Translations under genes and position numbers: made by a program
Notes under the pieces: model-generated
The model's database searches: none
Seen by the model: the letters and a program-made list of their open reading frames with translations, nothing else
What the model was told of the DNA's origin: nothing
Shown here: in pieces, positions 26,146 to 34,616 of the stretch
Layout of the letters: each line of letters begins with the position of its first letter
Position numbering within the stretch: position 1 is the stretch's first letter
Source: Bhargavaea massiliensis
GTDB lineage: Bacteria; Bacillota; Bacilli; Bacillales_A; Planococcaceae
Assembly (NCBI RefSeq): GCF_018390575.1
Contig: NZ_JAHBCJ010000002.1
Coordinates: 268,811-332,810 of the forward strand
Length of the DNA: 64,000 bases
Direction: 5' to 3'

Positions 26146-27579
26146 ATGCGCATAAGCCGATTTTTAATGTTTGTGGCGGTCTGCGCGGCAGCGGGTGGTA
26201 TCTTCTACTTTGTCCAGAACGGCAAAGGCGAATCGGCGGGATCTGTCAGCGGCAAAAAGCCGATTGATGAAGCGTATGATCTGATCTTGGAAAAGGCCGT
26301 CCACCGTGTCGGCGGTGACGAACTGGTCGAGGGGGCTGTGAGGGGGATGGCCGATGTGCTGAACGATCCGTACAGTACATACATGACCGAAGAGGAAGCT
26401 GCAGCCCATGAAGAATCGCTATCGGACGAGCGTGTCGGAATCGGAGCGGAAATTACGGAATCCAGGGGACGCTTTATCATCGTAGCCCCGGTCCGCAACT
26501 CGCCTGCGGAAAAGGCCGGCATACTTCCATACGATGAGATCGTCCGTGTTGACGGTGAGCGCGTGGACGGCAAGACGATGAAAGAACTGCTTTCTCTGAT
26601 CAAGGGCGCTGAAGGATCAGATGTCACGCTGACCATTTTCCGGCCGGACGAGGACAGGCATCTGGAAGTCGCGATGAAAAGAAGCGCGATACCGGTCAAG
26701 ACGGTGGACAGCAGGTTGATCGAGAAAGATGGCTATCAGCTGGGGGTCGTGACCATCTCGATGTTCGGCGAGGAAACAGCCAATGAATGGGAGGCCCATA
26801 CAAAGAAATTAATCAGCCAGGGAGCAGATGGGCTCATTATCGATGTGCGCGGCAATCCCGGCGGCTACTTGTTCAGCGTCTCCAAGATTGCAGGCAGCCT
26901 TCTTAGGGAGGGGACGGTTTTCGCCTTTATGCAGGACGCGGAAGGGGTAAAAGAGCCGGTCCGCTCCGAAGCTCCTGAAGACGACGAGTACGCGAAAGCG
27001 ATGCGCCTGATGAAAGCGGTGCTCCTGCAGGACAAAGGCAGTGCTTCCGCAAGTGAAGTGCTTAGCGGAGCGCTTCAGGACAACGGGCGGGCGTTTATCG
27101 TCGGCACCGTGAGCTTTGGCAAGGGGACCGTGCAGGAAACGTGGCCGCTTTCAAACGGAGGGGAGATGAAGCTATCCACTCACAAGTGGCTGACCCCGTC
27201 CGGAGAGTGGATTCACGGCAAGGGGGTCAAGCCGGACCTGGAATCCGAGCAGCAGTCGCTTTATGGGCTACCGGTCATGCCGGTCGAGGGCAACTACCAA
27301 CCCGGAGACTACGGGGAAGACGTAGGATATGCGCAGCGGGTGCTGGCGGCATTGGGCTATGATGTGACCCGCGCCGATGGCTATTATGATGAGACGACAC
27401 TAAAGGCGGTCGAGCAGTTCCGGGATAATGAGAAGCTGGATCCCGGTGGCGCCATGGATGATGCATTTTTCCGGGCGCTCCGCGCGAAAGTGATCGAGTA
27501 TAAGTCAGATGAGAAAAACGATGATCAGTTGCAGCTCGCGGTCGGCTATATGAAACATGTATTGAAGTCCGGCAACTAA
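26146..27579 (+). CDS. ctpB: Carboxy-terminal processing protease CtpB-like (S41)
   Basis: Secreted or membrane-attached serine protease of 477 residues; CtpB of B. subtilis cleaves SpoIVFA during sporulation. An N-terminal hydrophobic segment (residues about 4-22) comes first, then a PDZ domain around residues 90-175 (GIGAEITESRGRFIIVAP, then GILPYDEIVRVDGERVDG). The S41 core has the GSASASE block with the catalytic Ser (27037-27057) and FGKGTVQ with the catalytic Lys. A C-terminal peptidoglycan-binding domain (YAQRVLAALGYDVTRADGYYD-type) ends the protein. The ATG at 26146 has GGAGGAGGGA upstream; the longer frame from 26089 is rejected. Location next to minJ matches B. subtilis. Confidence 0.93.
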   Translation: MRISRFLMFVAVCAAAGGIFYFVQNGKGESAGSVSGKKPIDEAYDLILEKAVHRVGGDELVEGAVRGMADVLNDPYSTYMTEEEAAAHEESLSDERVGIGAEITESRGRFIIVAPVRNSPAEKAGILPYDEIVRVDGERVDGKTMKELLSLIKGAEGSDVTLTIFRPDEDRHLEVAMKRSAIPVKTVDSRLIEKDGYQLGVVTISMFGEETANEWEAHTKKLISQGADGLIIDVRGNPGGYLFSVSKIAGSLLREGTVFAFMQDAEGVKEPVRSEAPEDDEYAKAMRLMKAVLLQDKGSASASEVLSGALQDNGRAFIVGTVSFGKGTVQETWPLSNGGEMKLSTHKWLTPSGEWIHGKGVKPDLESEQQSLYGLPVMPVEGNYQPGDYGEDVGYAQRVLAALGYDVTRADGYYDETTLKAVEQFRDNEKLDPGGAMDDAFFRALRAKVIEYKSDEKNDDQLQLAVGYMKHVLKSGN

Positions 27580-27663
27580 AACCATTCTCATCCTACCCCG
27601 GGTTTGATAGAATGAAGTAATGAAGTTTGAGTGTTGTTTAGAACCGGGGATGGTGACAGTCTG

Positions 27664-28833
27664 ATGGTAGAGGAAATCTTGTTCGAATTGTTGCATGCCG
27701 CGGGAAGATTTTTCATGAACCCGTTGCTTTATATCATTTTGTTGTTTTCTGTCTTGTTGGGCTACACGAGAGTCAAGCGTGAGCGCAGGCATTTCAGGGT
27801 GAGGCTGCATGAAGGCCTGGCTGAATTCCGCGGTCTGCTTAAGGAGTCATGGCTGATTGCGCTCGTCCTGTCGCTGATGATTGCAGGCGCGGGGCTTGTT
27901 GTTCCTAAAGGATGGCTCGTTCTGTTCTGCGGGTTTATGCTTGTTGCGGTGCTTCTTTTCCGTTACCAGGCGGGCGCTCCGATTTATGCAGCTGGATTTG
28001 CAGCGCTTGGCTACTGGCTGCTTGGCCGCTACGGAATTGCGACGGACTGGCCGGTCATCGGTTGGACCTACACCGGCATATCGGGCGAGGCTGCCGTCAC
28101 CGTCACGGCGATTGCCGGCCTGCTCACGATTGGCGAAGGGATCCTGATCCGCAAGTACGGCGCCCGGGACGCTTCTCCGCTCCTTCTGGAGACGGCGAGG
28201 GGACTACAGGGAGCCGCCTACAGGACCAAGCGTCTCTGGCTTCTGCCGCTTCTGTTCGCAGTGCCGGGCGGGCCTGTCGGGGAGATGCTTCCTTATTGGC
28301 CGCAGTTCACTCTAGGCGGGACGTCTTATTACCTTGTTTTAATCCCGGCGGTCATCGGTTTTGAGCATAAAACAAAGCGTCACCTGCCGGGACAGGTTTA
28401 CAGCGGTTACGGCAAGGCGGTTTTTGCCGCCGGACTTGGTGTAACGGCAGCCGCCTTCCTGGGGCTATGGGAGCCACTGGCCGCCTGGGCCGTTCTTGTT
28501 TTTGGCTTCATCGCAAGGATGGTGATCACCATCATGGCCGCCGTGCGGGAAAACAACGGTAATTTCGCGGTCGCACCAAGAAGCGACGGCGTGGTTGTAG
28601 CTGCGGTCCTTCCGGAATCTCCCGCTGATAAAATGGGGATTCTTCCCGGAGAGACCATCCGGAAGGTCAATGGCGTCACCGTGACGGATGAACGGGAATT
28701 GTACGAGGCCATCCAGGTCAATGCGGCCCACTGCCGCGTCGAGGTGGTTAATAGGGAAGGGGAATTGCGGCTCTGCCAGCATGTCATCTTCAGGCATGAC
28801 CACCACCGGATGGGCCTTCTCGTCGTCCGTTGA
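27664..28833 (+). CDS. minJ: Division topological determinant MinJ-like PDZ membrane protein
   Basis: Membrane protein of 389 residues. About eight membrane segments fill residues 1-300, and a cytosolic PDZ domain follows at about 305-389 (VVVAAVLPESPADKMGILPGE, then IRKVNGVTV). In B. subtilis MinJ bridges DivIVA and MinD and confines division to midcell; length there is about 397. It lies directly after ctpB and before csbA, the same order as in B. subtilis. The ATG at 27664 follows GGGATGGTGA. Sequence of the membrane part diverges quickly in this family, so the call rests on architecture plus order. Confidence 0.88.
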   Translation: MVEEILFELLHAAGRFFMNPLLYIILLFSVLLGYTRVKRERRHFRVRLHEGLAEFRGLLKESWLIALVLSLMIAGAGLVVPKGWLVLFCGFMLVAVLLFRYQAGAPIYAAGFAALGYWLLGRYGIATDWPVIGWTYTGISGEAAVTVTAIAGLLTIGEGILIRKYGARDASPLLLETARGLQGAAYRTKRLWLLPLLFAVPGGPVGEMLPYWPQFTLGGTSYYLVLIPAVIGFEHKTKRHLPGQVYSGYGKAVFAAGLGVTAAAFLGLWEPLAAWAVLVFGFIARMVITIMAAVRENNGNFAVAPRSDGVVVAAVLPESPADKMGILPGETIRKVNGVTVTDERELYEAIQVNAAHCRVEVVNREGELRLCQHVIFRHDHHRMGLLVVR

Positions 28834-28863
28834 CCGGTATTCGCAGGAGAGGGGGATCGGCCT

Positions 28864-29121
28864 GTGGAATCATACGCACTAAAAATCATCCTGGCGGTTT
28901 TTCTGCCGGCAGCATTGGTCATCCTATTCACCCGGGTGACTTACCACCATGTGGTTGGCCTGGTCCTGACAGTGGCATTGATTGCAGCGTCCGTCTATGC
29001 GGGATATACGCATACCTGGCTGCTCTATACAATCGATGCCCTCTCGCTGACCGCCGGGTTTTACATGGCCGGCAAGATGAGGGAACGGACAAAGCAGGAG
29101 CAAAACCAAAATCTGGAATGA
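28864..29121 (+). CDS. csbA: CsbA family small membrane protein (DUF2198)
   Basis: Encodes 85 residues with three membrane segments (about 5-22, 29-47, 51-68) and a charged Gln/Lys/Glu tail. B. subtilis CsbA is a 76-residue sigma-B-controlled membrane protein in the same place after minJ. The start is GTG at 28864, with AGGAGAGGGGG upstream. No sigma-B promoter was seen here. The uvrBA genes that follow csbA in B. subtilis are not present. Confidence 0.85.
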   Translation: MESYALKIILAVFLPAALVILFTRVTYHHVVGLVLTVALIAASVYAGYTHTWLLYTIDALSLTAGFYMAGKMRERTKQEQNQNLE

Positions 29122-29122
29122 C

Positions 29123-29160
29123 AAAAACGACCTGGCGCGTAAATGCGTCAGGTCGTTTTT
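29123..29160 (+). terminator. Two-way terminator between csbA and azlD
   Basis: A 16-bp stem with one G-T pair (29123-29138 with 29145-29160) is bordered by A5 and T5 runs. It can serve the convergent genes on both strands. Confidence 0.9.
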
Positions 29161-29174
29161 CTGTTGCCACTCGT

Positions 29175-29489
29175 TCAGCCGGCCAACAGGCTATAAAATG
29201 CAAGGATGGCGATTGTTCCGAGGACGGTCCCCATGACACCGCCGCCCAGCCAGCCGATCAGCGCAGCCGATGCAAATCCGATTACGCCAAACAGCAGGTC
29301 GTCCGGTTGTGCATACAGGATCGCCGGAAAGATCAGCGCACCGAGAACGGCGAATGGAATATTCCTGAGCACGCCGGAGACGGCCGGCGGCAATTCTTTC
29401 CCCTCGAGAAAGGTCAGAGGGATGGCGCGCGGCACGTAGGTCACCACCGCCATTCCAATCAGCATCCACCAATACCAGCTGCCCATCAT
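29175..29489 (-). CDS. azlD: Branched-chain amino acid exporter small subunit AzlD
   Basis: Encodes 104 residues with four membrane segments. The family start (WYWWMLIGMAVVTYVPRAIPL, with the conserved RAIP) and LRNIPFAVLGALIFPAIL near residue 41 are typical of AzlD. With AzlC it forms a two-part exporter of branched-chain amino acids or analogues. Its start overlaps the azlC stop by four bases. No Lrp-type azlB regulator is adjacent. Confidence 0.93.
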   Translation of the reverse strand: MMGSWYWWMLIGMAVVTYVPRAIPLTFLEGKELPPAVSGVLRNIPFAVLGALIFPAILYAQPDDLLFGVIGFASAALIGWLGGGVMGTVLGTIAILAFYSLLAG

Positions 29490-30211
29490 GCGCCCTCCTT
29501 TCGTTCAACTGCACGCCGGAGTACATGCCCGCGGCGAGCGTATAGCACTTCGACAGTGACCGCAGAGACGAGCGTGGATACCATGATGGCCCAGCCGGTT
29601 GACAGCAGCCCCGTCCAAAAGAAAAAGCCATTCATGGCAGCCGCAGTCAGGGCAAGCAGGACGACTTTCCGGTTGCCTTTCAGGGAAGGGATGAGAAGCG
29701 CGACAAACATGGCATAAAGTGCAATCGACATCGCAGCCTGGAGAAAAAGAGGCAGGTTCGCACCGATCAAATGCCCGACTCCGCTGAAAATGACCCAGCT
29801 TGCGTAGGACAGGATGATGACACCGGCAGCATAGGATGTCCGGACACGTCCCTCGCCCGTAGTGGAGATTACGGAAAATGTTTCGTCAGTAATACCGAAT
29901 GCATAGATCGCCTTTTTCCATCTGGCGTCCGGTTGCATCTTTTCATTGAGCGAAGCCGTCATAAGAAAGTGGCGGATATTCACGATGAACGTGTTCAGCA
30001 CAATCAAAACAGGATCCACCTTTGCTGTGATCAGGCTTAGGGATATGTATTGTGCGGCGCCGGCAAAAACAAAAATGCTCATGGCAATCGTTTCGGTAAG
30101 GGATAGTCCGGTCGTTTTCGCCAAGAGACCGAATGTAAGCGCCACCGGGAAATAACCGATGGCAATGGTAAGCCCCGCCTTCAGGCCGGCGGCAAGGCCT
30201 TCTCTTTGCAT
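29486..30211 (-). CDS. azlC: Branched-chain amino acid exporter large subunit AzlC
   Basis: Integral membrane protein of 241 residues with seven or eight segments. Landmarks are GLTIAIGYFPVALTFGLLA near the start, FVFAGAAQYISLSLI, NIRHFLMTASLNEKM near residue 80 and FGITDETFSV near residue 110, all typical of AzlC. The frame runs open to 30637, but MQREGLAAG at 30211 is the family start and the upstream part reads as unrelated sequence. Another in-frame ATG at 30232 has no ribosome site. A TATAAT on the minus strand at 30251-30246 may be its -10. Confidence 0.92.
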   Translation of the reverse strand: MQREGLAAGLKAGLTIAIGYFPVALTFGLLAKTTGLSLTETIAMSIFVFAGAAQYISLSLITAKVDPVLIVLNTFIVNIRHFLMTASLNEKMQPDARWKKAIYAFGITDETFSVISTTGEGRVRTSYAAGVIILSYASWVIFSGVGHLIGANLPLFLQAAMSIALYAMFVALLIPSLKGNRKVVLLALTAAAMNGFFFWTGLLSTGWAIMVSTLVSAVTVEVLYARRGHVLRRAVERKEGA

Positions 30212-30281
30212 AATATCCCATCTTTCTTGCATGATGATGTTTACAATTATACTACAACTATTTCCCTCCGGACGCCTGATT

Positions 30282-30309
30282 TTGTAGAGTTGCTTGAATA
30301 GCGTAAAAT
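30282..30309 (+). promoter_or_regulatory. Probable sigma-A promoter of the 30348 gene
   Basis: TTGTAG (30282-30287), 16 bases, TAAAAT (30304-30309), 38 bases before the ATG. Confidence 0.45.
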
Positions 30310-30347
30310 AAGGGAAACGAAACTTGAAACCAAGTCGGGGGTAAGAC

Positions 30348-31001
30348 ATGGAGAATTGGCTGGATCTTGACACCTTGTTTGAATTGACATCACAATACCG
30401 GGCGCTGGGACCTCTTCTTGGCTTTTTGCTGCCGTTTATCGAGGCGTTTCTTCCTTTTCTGCCGCTGTTTGTATTCGTTCTTGCGAATGCCAATGCATAT
30501 GGATTTTTATTGGGCTTCCTGATCAGCTGGGGTGGAACGGTTGCCGGATCATATACAGTGTTCCTCCTTATCAGAAAATATGGCGATGCAAGGGTGTTCC
30601 GGTTCCTGACAAAAAGTGAACGCGTCCGGAAACTCATTCAATGGGTGGAACGCAACAGCTTCGGGCCGCTATTTGTGCTGCTCTGCTTCCCGTTCACACC
30701 GTCCGCCCTCGTGAATCTTGTTGCTGGCCTCTCCAACCTTAAAAAGAAAGTGTATCTGCTCACGTTGATGGCCGGAAAGTTTGTGATGATCGCCATTGCG
30801 AGTTTTATCGGGCATGACCTTCGCTCCCTGATCACCCAGCCAGTGCGGACAGCGGCGGTCGGGGTCGTGATTTTCCTGCTTTGGCTTGGCGGTAAGCAGC
30901 TGGAAAAACGGCTTGATAGGCGAGTGGAAAATGACTTCAAGTCGATTCGTGAAGAACAGACTGCCGCGGAGGAAGAAGACACACGGGAAAAAGGGCAGTG
31001 A
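30348..31001 (+). CDS. TVP38/TMEM64 family membrane protein (VTT domain)
   Basis: Encodes 217 residues with five or six membrane segments. The VTT/SNARE-associated fold shows a re-entrant FIEAFLPFLPLFVFVLANA block near residue 27 and GGTVAGSYTVFLLIRKYG near residue 63. It also has the conserved LLCFPFTPSALVNLVAGLS near residue 112. The C-terminus is a charged cytosolic tail. The family is related to DedA flippases that recycle undecaprenyl phosphate or other lipids; no activity can be assigned to this member. A similar gene (yhjE) lies in the addAB neighbourhood of B. subtilis. Confidence 0.9.
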   Translation: MENWLDLDTLFELTSQYRALGPLLGFLLPFIEAFLPFLPLFVFVLANANAYGFLLGFLISWGGTVAGSYTVFLLIRKYGDARVFRFLTKSERVRKLIQWVERNSFGPLFVLLCFPFTPSALVNLVAGLSNLKKKVYLLTLMAGKFVMIAIASFIGHDLRSLITQPVRTAAVGVVIFLLWLGGKQLEKRLDRRVENDFKSIREEQTAAEEEDTREKGQ

Positions 31002-31050
31002 CCTGCTGGTGGCCGGTCAAGCCGCGTGGGTTTTCCTTACATAAATAAGA

Positions 31051-31085
31051 GAACATTTGTTCGTTTATGTTTCTTCCATTATAAT
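31051..31085 (+). promoter_or_regulatory. addBA promoter with LexA (SOS) box over the -35
   Basis: GAACATTTGTTC at 31051-31062 is a perfect match to the Gram-positive LexA/DinR core (GAAC, four bases, GTTC). TTGTTC at 31057-31062 and TATAAT at 31080-31085 are separated by exactly 17 bases, so bound LexA would cover the -35. This places addBA under SOS control. The assignment is strong by motif but untested. Confidence 0.75.
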
Positions 31086-31115
31086 TGAAAGCATATCAGA
31101 AAGGAGTGGCTGCCG

Positions 31116-34100
31116 ATGACATTCAGGCTGATTACCGGGCGTGCCGGTTCCGGCAAGACCACAATCATCCGGAAGGAGATAGCAGGCAAGCTGAATGAAA
31201 ATCCTCTCGGATCTCCGGTATTTGTTATCGTACCGGACCAGATGTCGTTTTCCATGGAAAAGAGCTTGTCGACAGAGTTCGGCCTTAGAGGCACAATCCG
31301 TGCTCAGGTAGCGACATTCAAACGCCTGGCCTGGCGCATTCTTCAGGAGACGGGCGGAATCACCCGGACGGAAGTGAACGGCTTCGGTTACCGGATGCTG
31401 ATCCGGAGCCTGCTTGCGGAAAACAGGGACGAGTTCAAACTGTTTCGCCAGGCGGCTGATAAGCGGGGATTTACCGAGCAACTGGAAGATTTGCTGAAGG
31501 AATTCAGCCGCTATTGCCTCGACTGTACGACACTGACCGATATGCACGGTGAGCTCGAGAAGGTCGGTGCTCCGCGGGCGCTGCTGGACAAGGCCGATGA
31601 TCTGGAACTGCTCATGAACAAGGTAGAGGAACGTCTCGGAACGGCTTATGTGGACAGTGAAGGGTATCTGGCGCTGCTTGCCTCCCAGATCCGGCACTCC
31701 GATCTGGTCCGGGATGCTGAAGTGTATGTGGACGGCTTCGTGACGTTCACGACAAGAGAGCTGGAAATCGTCGAAGAGCTCATGAAGCATGCGAAACGTG
31801 TAACGGTCGTCCTGCCGATGGAAGATCCATATGGGACGGCGACCGGTTCACAACTGTTTTTTAATGCTCAAGGCAGTGCTGCCAGGCTGATGGATGCTGC
31901 AAAGCGGAACGGGGTGGAGACGGAAGAGGGCATCCACCTGGGCATGCCCCGCCGGTTTAAGAGCAGGGCACTCGCTCATTTGGAATCGGTATTTGACCGA
32001 TATCCGGCGCCGGCCACGTCCGCTGATGAAGATGTGGAACTGATCCGCGCGGCGGATGCCAGGGCGGAAGTCCATGCCGTGGCAAGGAGGATCAGGAACC
32101 TCATGCTGTCCGGGATGCGCTACCGGGATATGGCGATCCTGTACCGCCAGCCTGAAGTGTATGACGAGCTGATCGAGACGGTATTCCCGCTCTATGATGT
32201 TCCAGTCTTCATCAGCCGGAAAAAGCCGATGCTTCACCACCCGCTGATCGAATTCAGCCGTTCGGTGCTTGAGGCGGTATCGGAAGGTTGGGAGTACGAG
32301 GACATTTTCCGCGCCGTCAAGACTGATCTGTTCTTCCCGCATGGGGCGGATCTTTCGGAGTGGCGGGACCGGGCGGACAGGCTGGAGAATTACGTGCTGG
32401 CAAACGGCATCCGCGGCGAGCGCTGGTTCGATGAAAAACGCTGGCAGGTCAAGCGCTACCGCGGCCTGGAGTTTCACCGCAACGTGCAGACAGACGAAGA
32501 ACTGGCGATGCAGGAAGACATCCACCTGATCCGGGATGCCGTCCGCGAGCCGCTCGCAAACCTCGAGGCGCGCCTGCGGAGGGGGAAGACCGGGCGCGAT
32601 ATCGCGACGACCCTCTTCACGTTCATGGAAGAACTGCGTGTATTCGATAAGATCGTCGACCTGAAACGGCGCGAAGAAGAATCCGGCCGGCTGTTCGAAG
32701 CGGCGGAACATGATCAGGCATGGAATTCCTGGATTGAAGTGCTGGACCAGTTTGTCCTGATGTTTGGCGACAAGGAGCGTCCGCTCGCTGAGTTCATCCG
32801 GATTCTCGACGAAGGATTCGATACGCTCGAGTTTGCCCGCATCCCTCCTTCGATGGACCAGGTGACCGTAACCACTGTCGACATTTCAAGGCTGATGGAT
32901 ATGGAAGCCGTCTTCATCATTGGTGTCAATGACGGCGTATTCCCGAAGCGCATAGATCAAGAAGGACTTTTGTCCGACCGCGAGCGGGAGTGGTTCATGG
33001 AAATCGGGTTCGAGCTGGCACCGACGACAAAGATGCGGCTTATGGATGAGACGTACATGGCATATCGCGCATTTACGACAGCTTCTTCAAAATTGTTTAT
33101 TTCCTATCCGGCATCGGACGCCGAAGGGAAAGCGCTCATCCCTTCGCTGTATCTGAAGCGCATCCGTCAGATTTTGCCTGACGTGGCTGAAGCTGATGTG
33201 CTTAATGATCCGGCAGACCTTCCGGAGGAGGAAAGCTGGCAGGAGTATATCAGCCACCCGAGGGCGACGCTCCGGTACGCATCCGCACAGCTGCGGCTTG
33301 CGGAAAATGAAGGTGAATTGTCCGGTCCGTGGCGGACGGCCATCGACTATTACCGGAATGACCCGTACTGGTCGATGATTTTCGGCAAGGTGTTCCGTCC
33401 GTCACGCAGAAGGGAAACAGAGCGGCTGGAGCCTTCTGTCACGGCGGCTCTCTACGGTGAGGAAATCGGTTCAAGTGTCTCTCGCGTTGAGTCGTATTTC
33501 AGCTGCCCGTTCCAGCATTATGCAAGCTTCGGGCTGAAACTGCGTGAACGCGGAGAATTCACGCTTGATCCGCCGGCACTCGGCGACCTGTTCCATGCCG
33601 CCTTAAAGTGGATATCAGATGAGACCGGACGGCGGGACTTGTCTTGGGGCGCGCTTAGCCACACCGAGTGCCTGACACTCGCCAGGGATGCCGTGGAGTC
33701 GATCAGTCCTTACTTTTTCAACCAGATTCTGCTGAGCTCAAGTCGGTATGCCTATATCAAGCGGAAGATCACAAGAATCATCCAGCGGACACTCCTCGGG
33801 CTCTCCAAACAGGCCAAGCACTCCGGGTTCACCCCTGTTGCCATCGAGGCGGCATTCGGCCCGGGTGAGAAATTCCCCCCTCTCCGTGTTCCCCTGAAGA
33901 AGGGCAGGACGATGCAGCTGAGGGGAAGGATTGACCGGGTGGATGCTGCGGAAGTGGACGGGAAGCCGTTTATCCGGGTCGTCGACTATAAGTCATCTGC
34001 CAGGGCACTGGACCTTGCGGAAGTGTATTACGGCCTGTCCCTCCAGATGATGACTTATCTGGACGTCGCGCTCCTTAATTCCGATGAGTGGTTCGGCAGG

Positions 34101-34616
34101 GAAGCACTCCCTGCGGGTGTGCTGTACATGCATATTCACAACCCGATGCTCCGCGCCGAGTCGGGTGTAATGGACGAAACAGAAATTGAGGCGGAGGCGA
34201 TGAAATCCTACCGGATGCGCGGCTATATTCTGGATAATCCCGACGTTGTGCTCGAAATGGACAAAAGCCTTGAAGGCTCTTCAGATATCCTGCCTGTCCG
34301 GATGAATAAAAACGGTACATTCTCGAAGACTTCCAAGGTGCTCGGCCCGGAAAGTCTCTCGCTTATGCGGGAGTATGTACGCCGCAAGCACAGGCAGGCC
34401 GGCGATTCCATGATTGACGGTGACACGCGCGTGCTCCCATACCGGATGAAGGACCGGATGCCATGCCAGACGTGCGCTTACCGCTCGGTCTGCCAGTTCG
34501 ATCCCGCAGACCCGGCACAGCGCTATCAGGCGCTGCGGCAGCTGACTCCTGAAGAGTCCATTAACTTGATGAAAAAGGAGGTTCGGGGAGATGAAGATAC
34601 CGGCGAAACCCGTTGA
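31116..34616 (+). CDS. addB: Helicase-nuclease AddB subunit
   Basis: Subunit of the AddAB (RecBCD-like) complex that resects double-strand breaks and stops at Chi. It has 1166 residues, the usual length. Walker A is at the very N-terminus (TGRAGSGKTTIIRKE). The C-terminal RecB-like nuclease domain shows GDLFHAALKW and VVDYKSS. Iron-sulfur cluster cysteines are visible at FSCPFQHYASFG and in PCQTCAYRSVCQFDP near the C-terminus, the four-cysteine staple of AddB. AAAGGAG precedes the ATG. It overlaps addA by 26 bases. Confidence 0.97.
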   Translation: MTFRLITGRAGSGKTTIIRKEIAGKLNENPLGSPVFVIVPDQMSFSMEKSLSTEFGLRGTIRAQVATFKRLAWRILQETGGITRTEVNGFGYRMLIRSLLAENRDEFKLFRQAADKRGFTEQLEDLLKEFSRYCLDCTTLTDMHGELEKVGAPRALLDKADDLELLMNKVEERLGTAYVDSEGYLALLASQIRHSDLVRDAEVYVDGFVTFTTRELEIVEELMKHAKRVTVVLPMEDPYGTATGSQLFFNAQGSAARLMDAAKRNGVETEEGIHLGMPRRFKSRALAHLESVFDRYPAPATSADEDVELIRAADARAEVHAVARRIRNLMLSGMRYRDMAILYRQPEVYDELIETVFPLYDVPVFISRKKPMLHHPLIEFSRSVLEAVSEGWEYEDIFRAVKTDLFFPHGADLSEWRDRADRLENYVLANGIRGERWFDEKRWQVKRYRGLEFHRNVQTDEELAMQEDIHLIRDAVREPLANLEARLRRGKTGRDIATTLFTFMEELRVFDKIVDLKRREEESGRLFEAAEHDQAWNSWIEVLDQFVLMFGDKERPLAEFIRILDEGFDTLEFARIPPSMDQVTVTTVDISRLMDMEAVFIIGVNDGVFPKRIDQEGLLSDREREWFMEIGFELAPTTKMRLMDETYMAYRAFTTASSKLFISYPASDAEGKALIPSLYLKRIRQILPDVAEADVLNDPADLPEEESWQEYISHPRATLRYASAQLRLAENEGELSGPWRTAIDYYRNDPYWSMIFGKVFRPSRRRETERLEPSVTAALYGEEIGSSVSRVESYFSCPFQHYASFGLKLRERGEFTLDPPALGDLFHAALKWISDETGRRDLSWGALSHTECLTLARDAVESISPYFFNQILLSSSRYAYIKRKITRIIQRTLLGLSKQAKHSGFTPVAIEAAFGPGEKFPPLRVPLKKGRTMQLRGRIDRVDAAEVDGKPFIRVVDYKSSARALDLAEVYYGLSLQMMTYLDVALLNSDEWFGREALPAGVLYMHIHNPMLRAESGVMDETEIEAEAMKSYRMRGYILDNPDVVLEMDKSLEGSSDILPVRMNKNGTFSKTSKVLGPESLSLMREYVRRKHRQAGDSMIDGDTRVLPYRMKDRMPCQTCAYRSVCQFDPADPAQRYQALRQLTPEESINLMKKEVRGDEDTGETR

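Noticed and set aside
30212-30637. Long N-terminal extension of azlC
   Set aside because: The extension reads through the intergenic region and the start of the divergent VTT gene, and the AzlC family start is at 30211.
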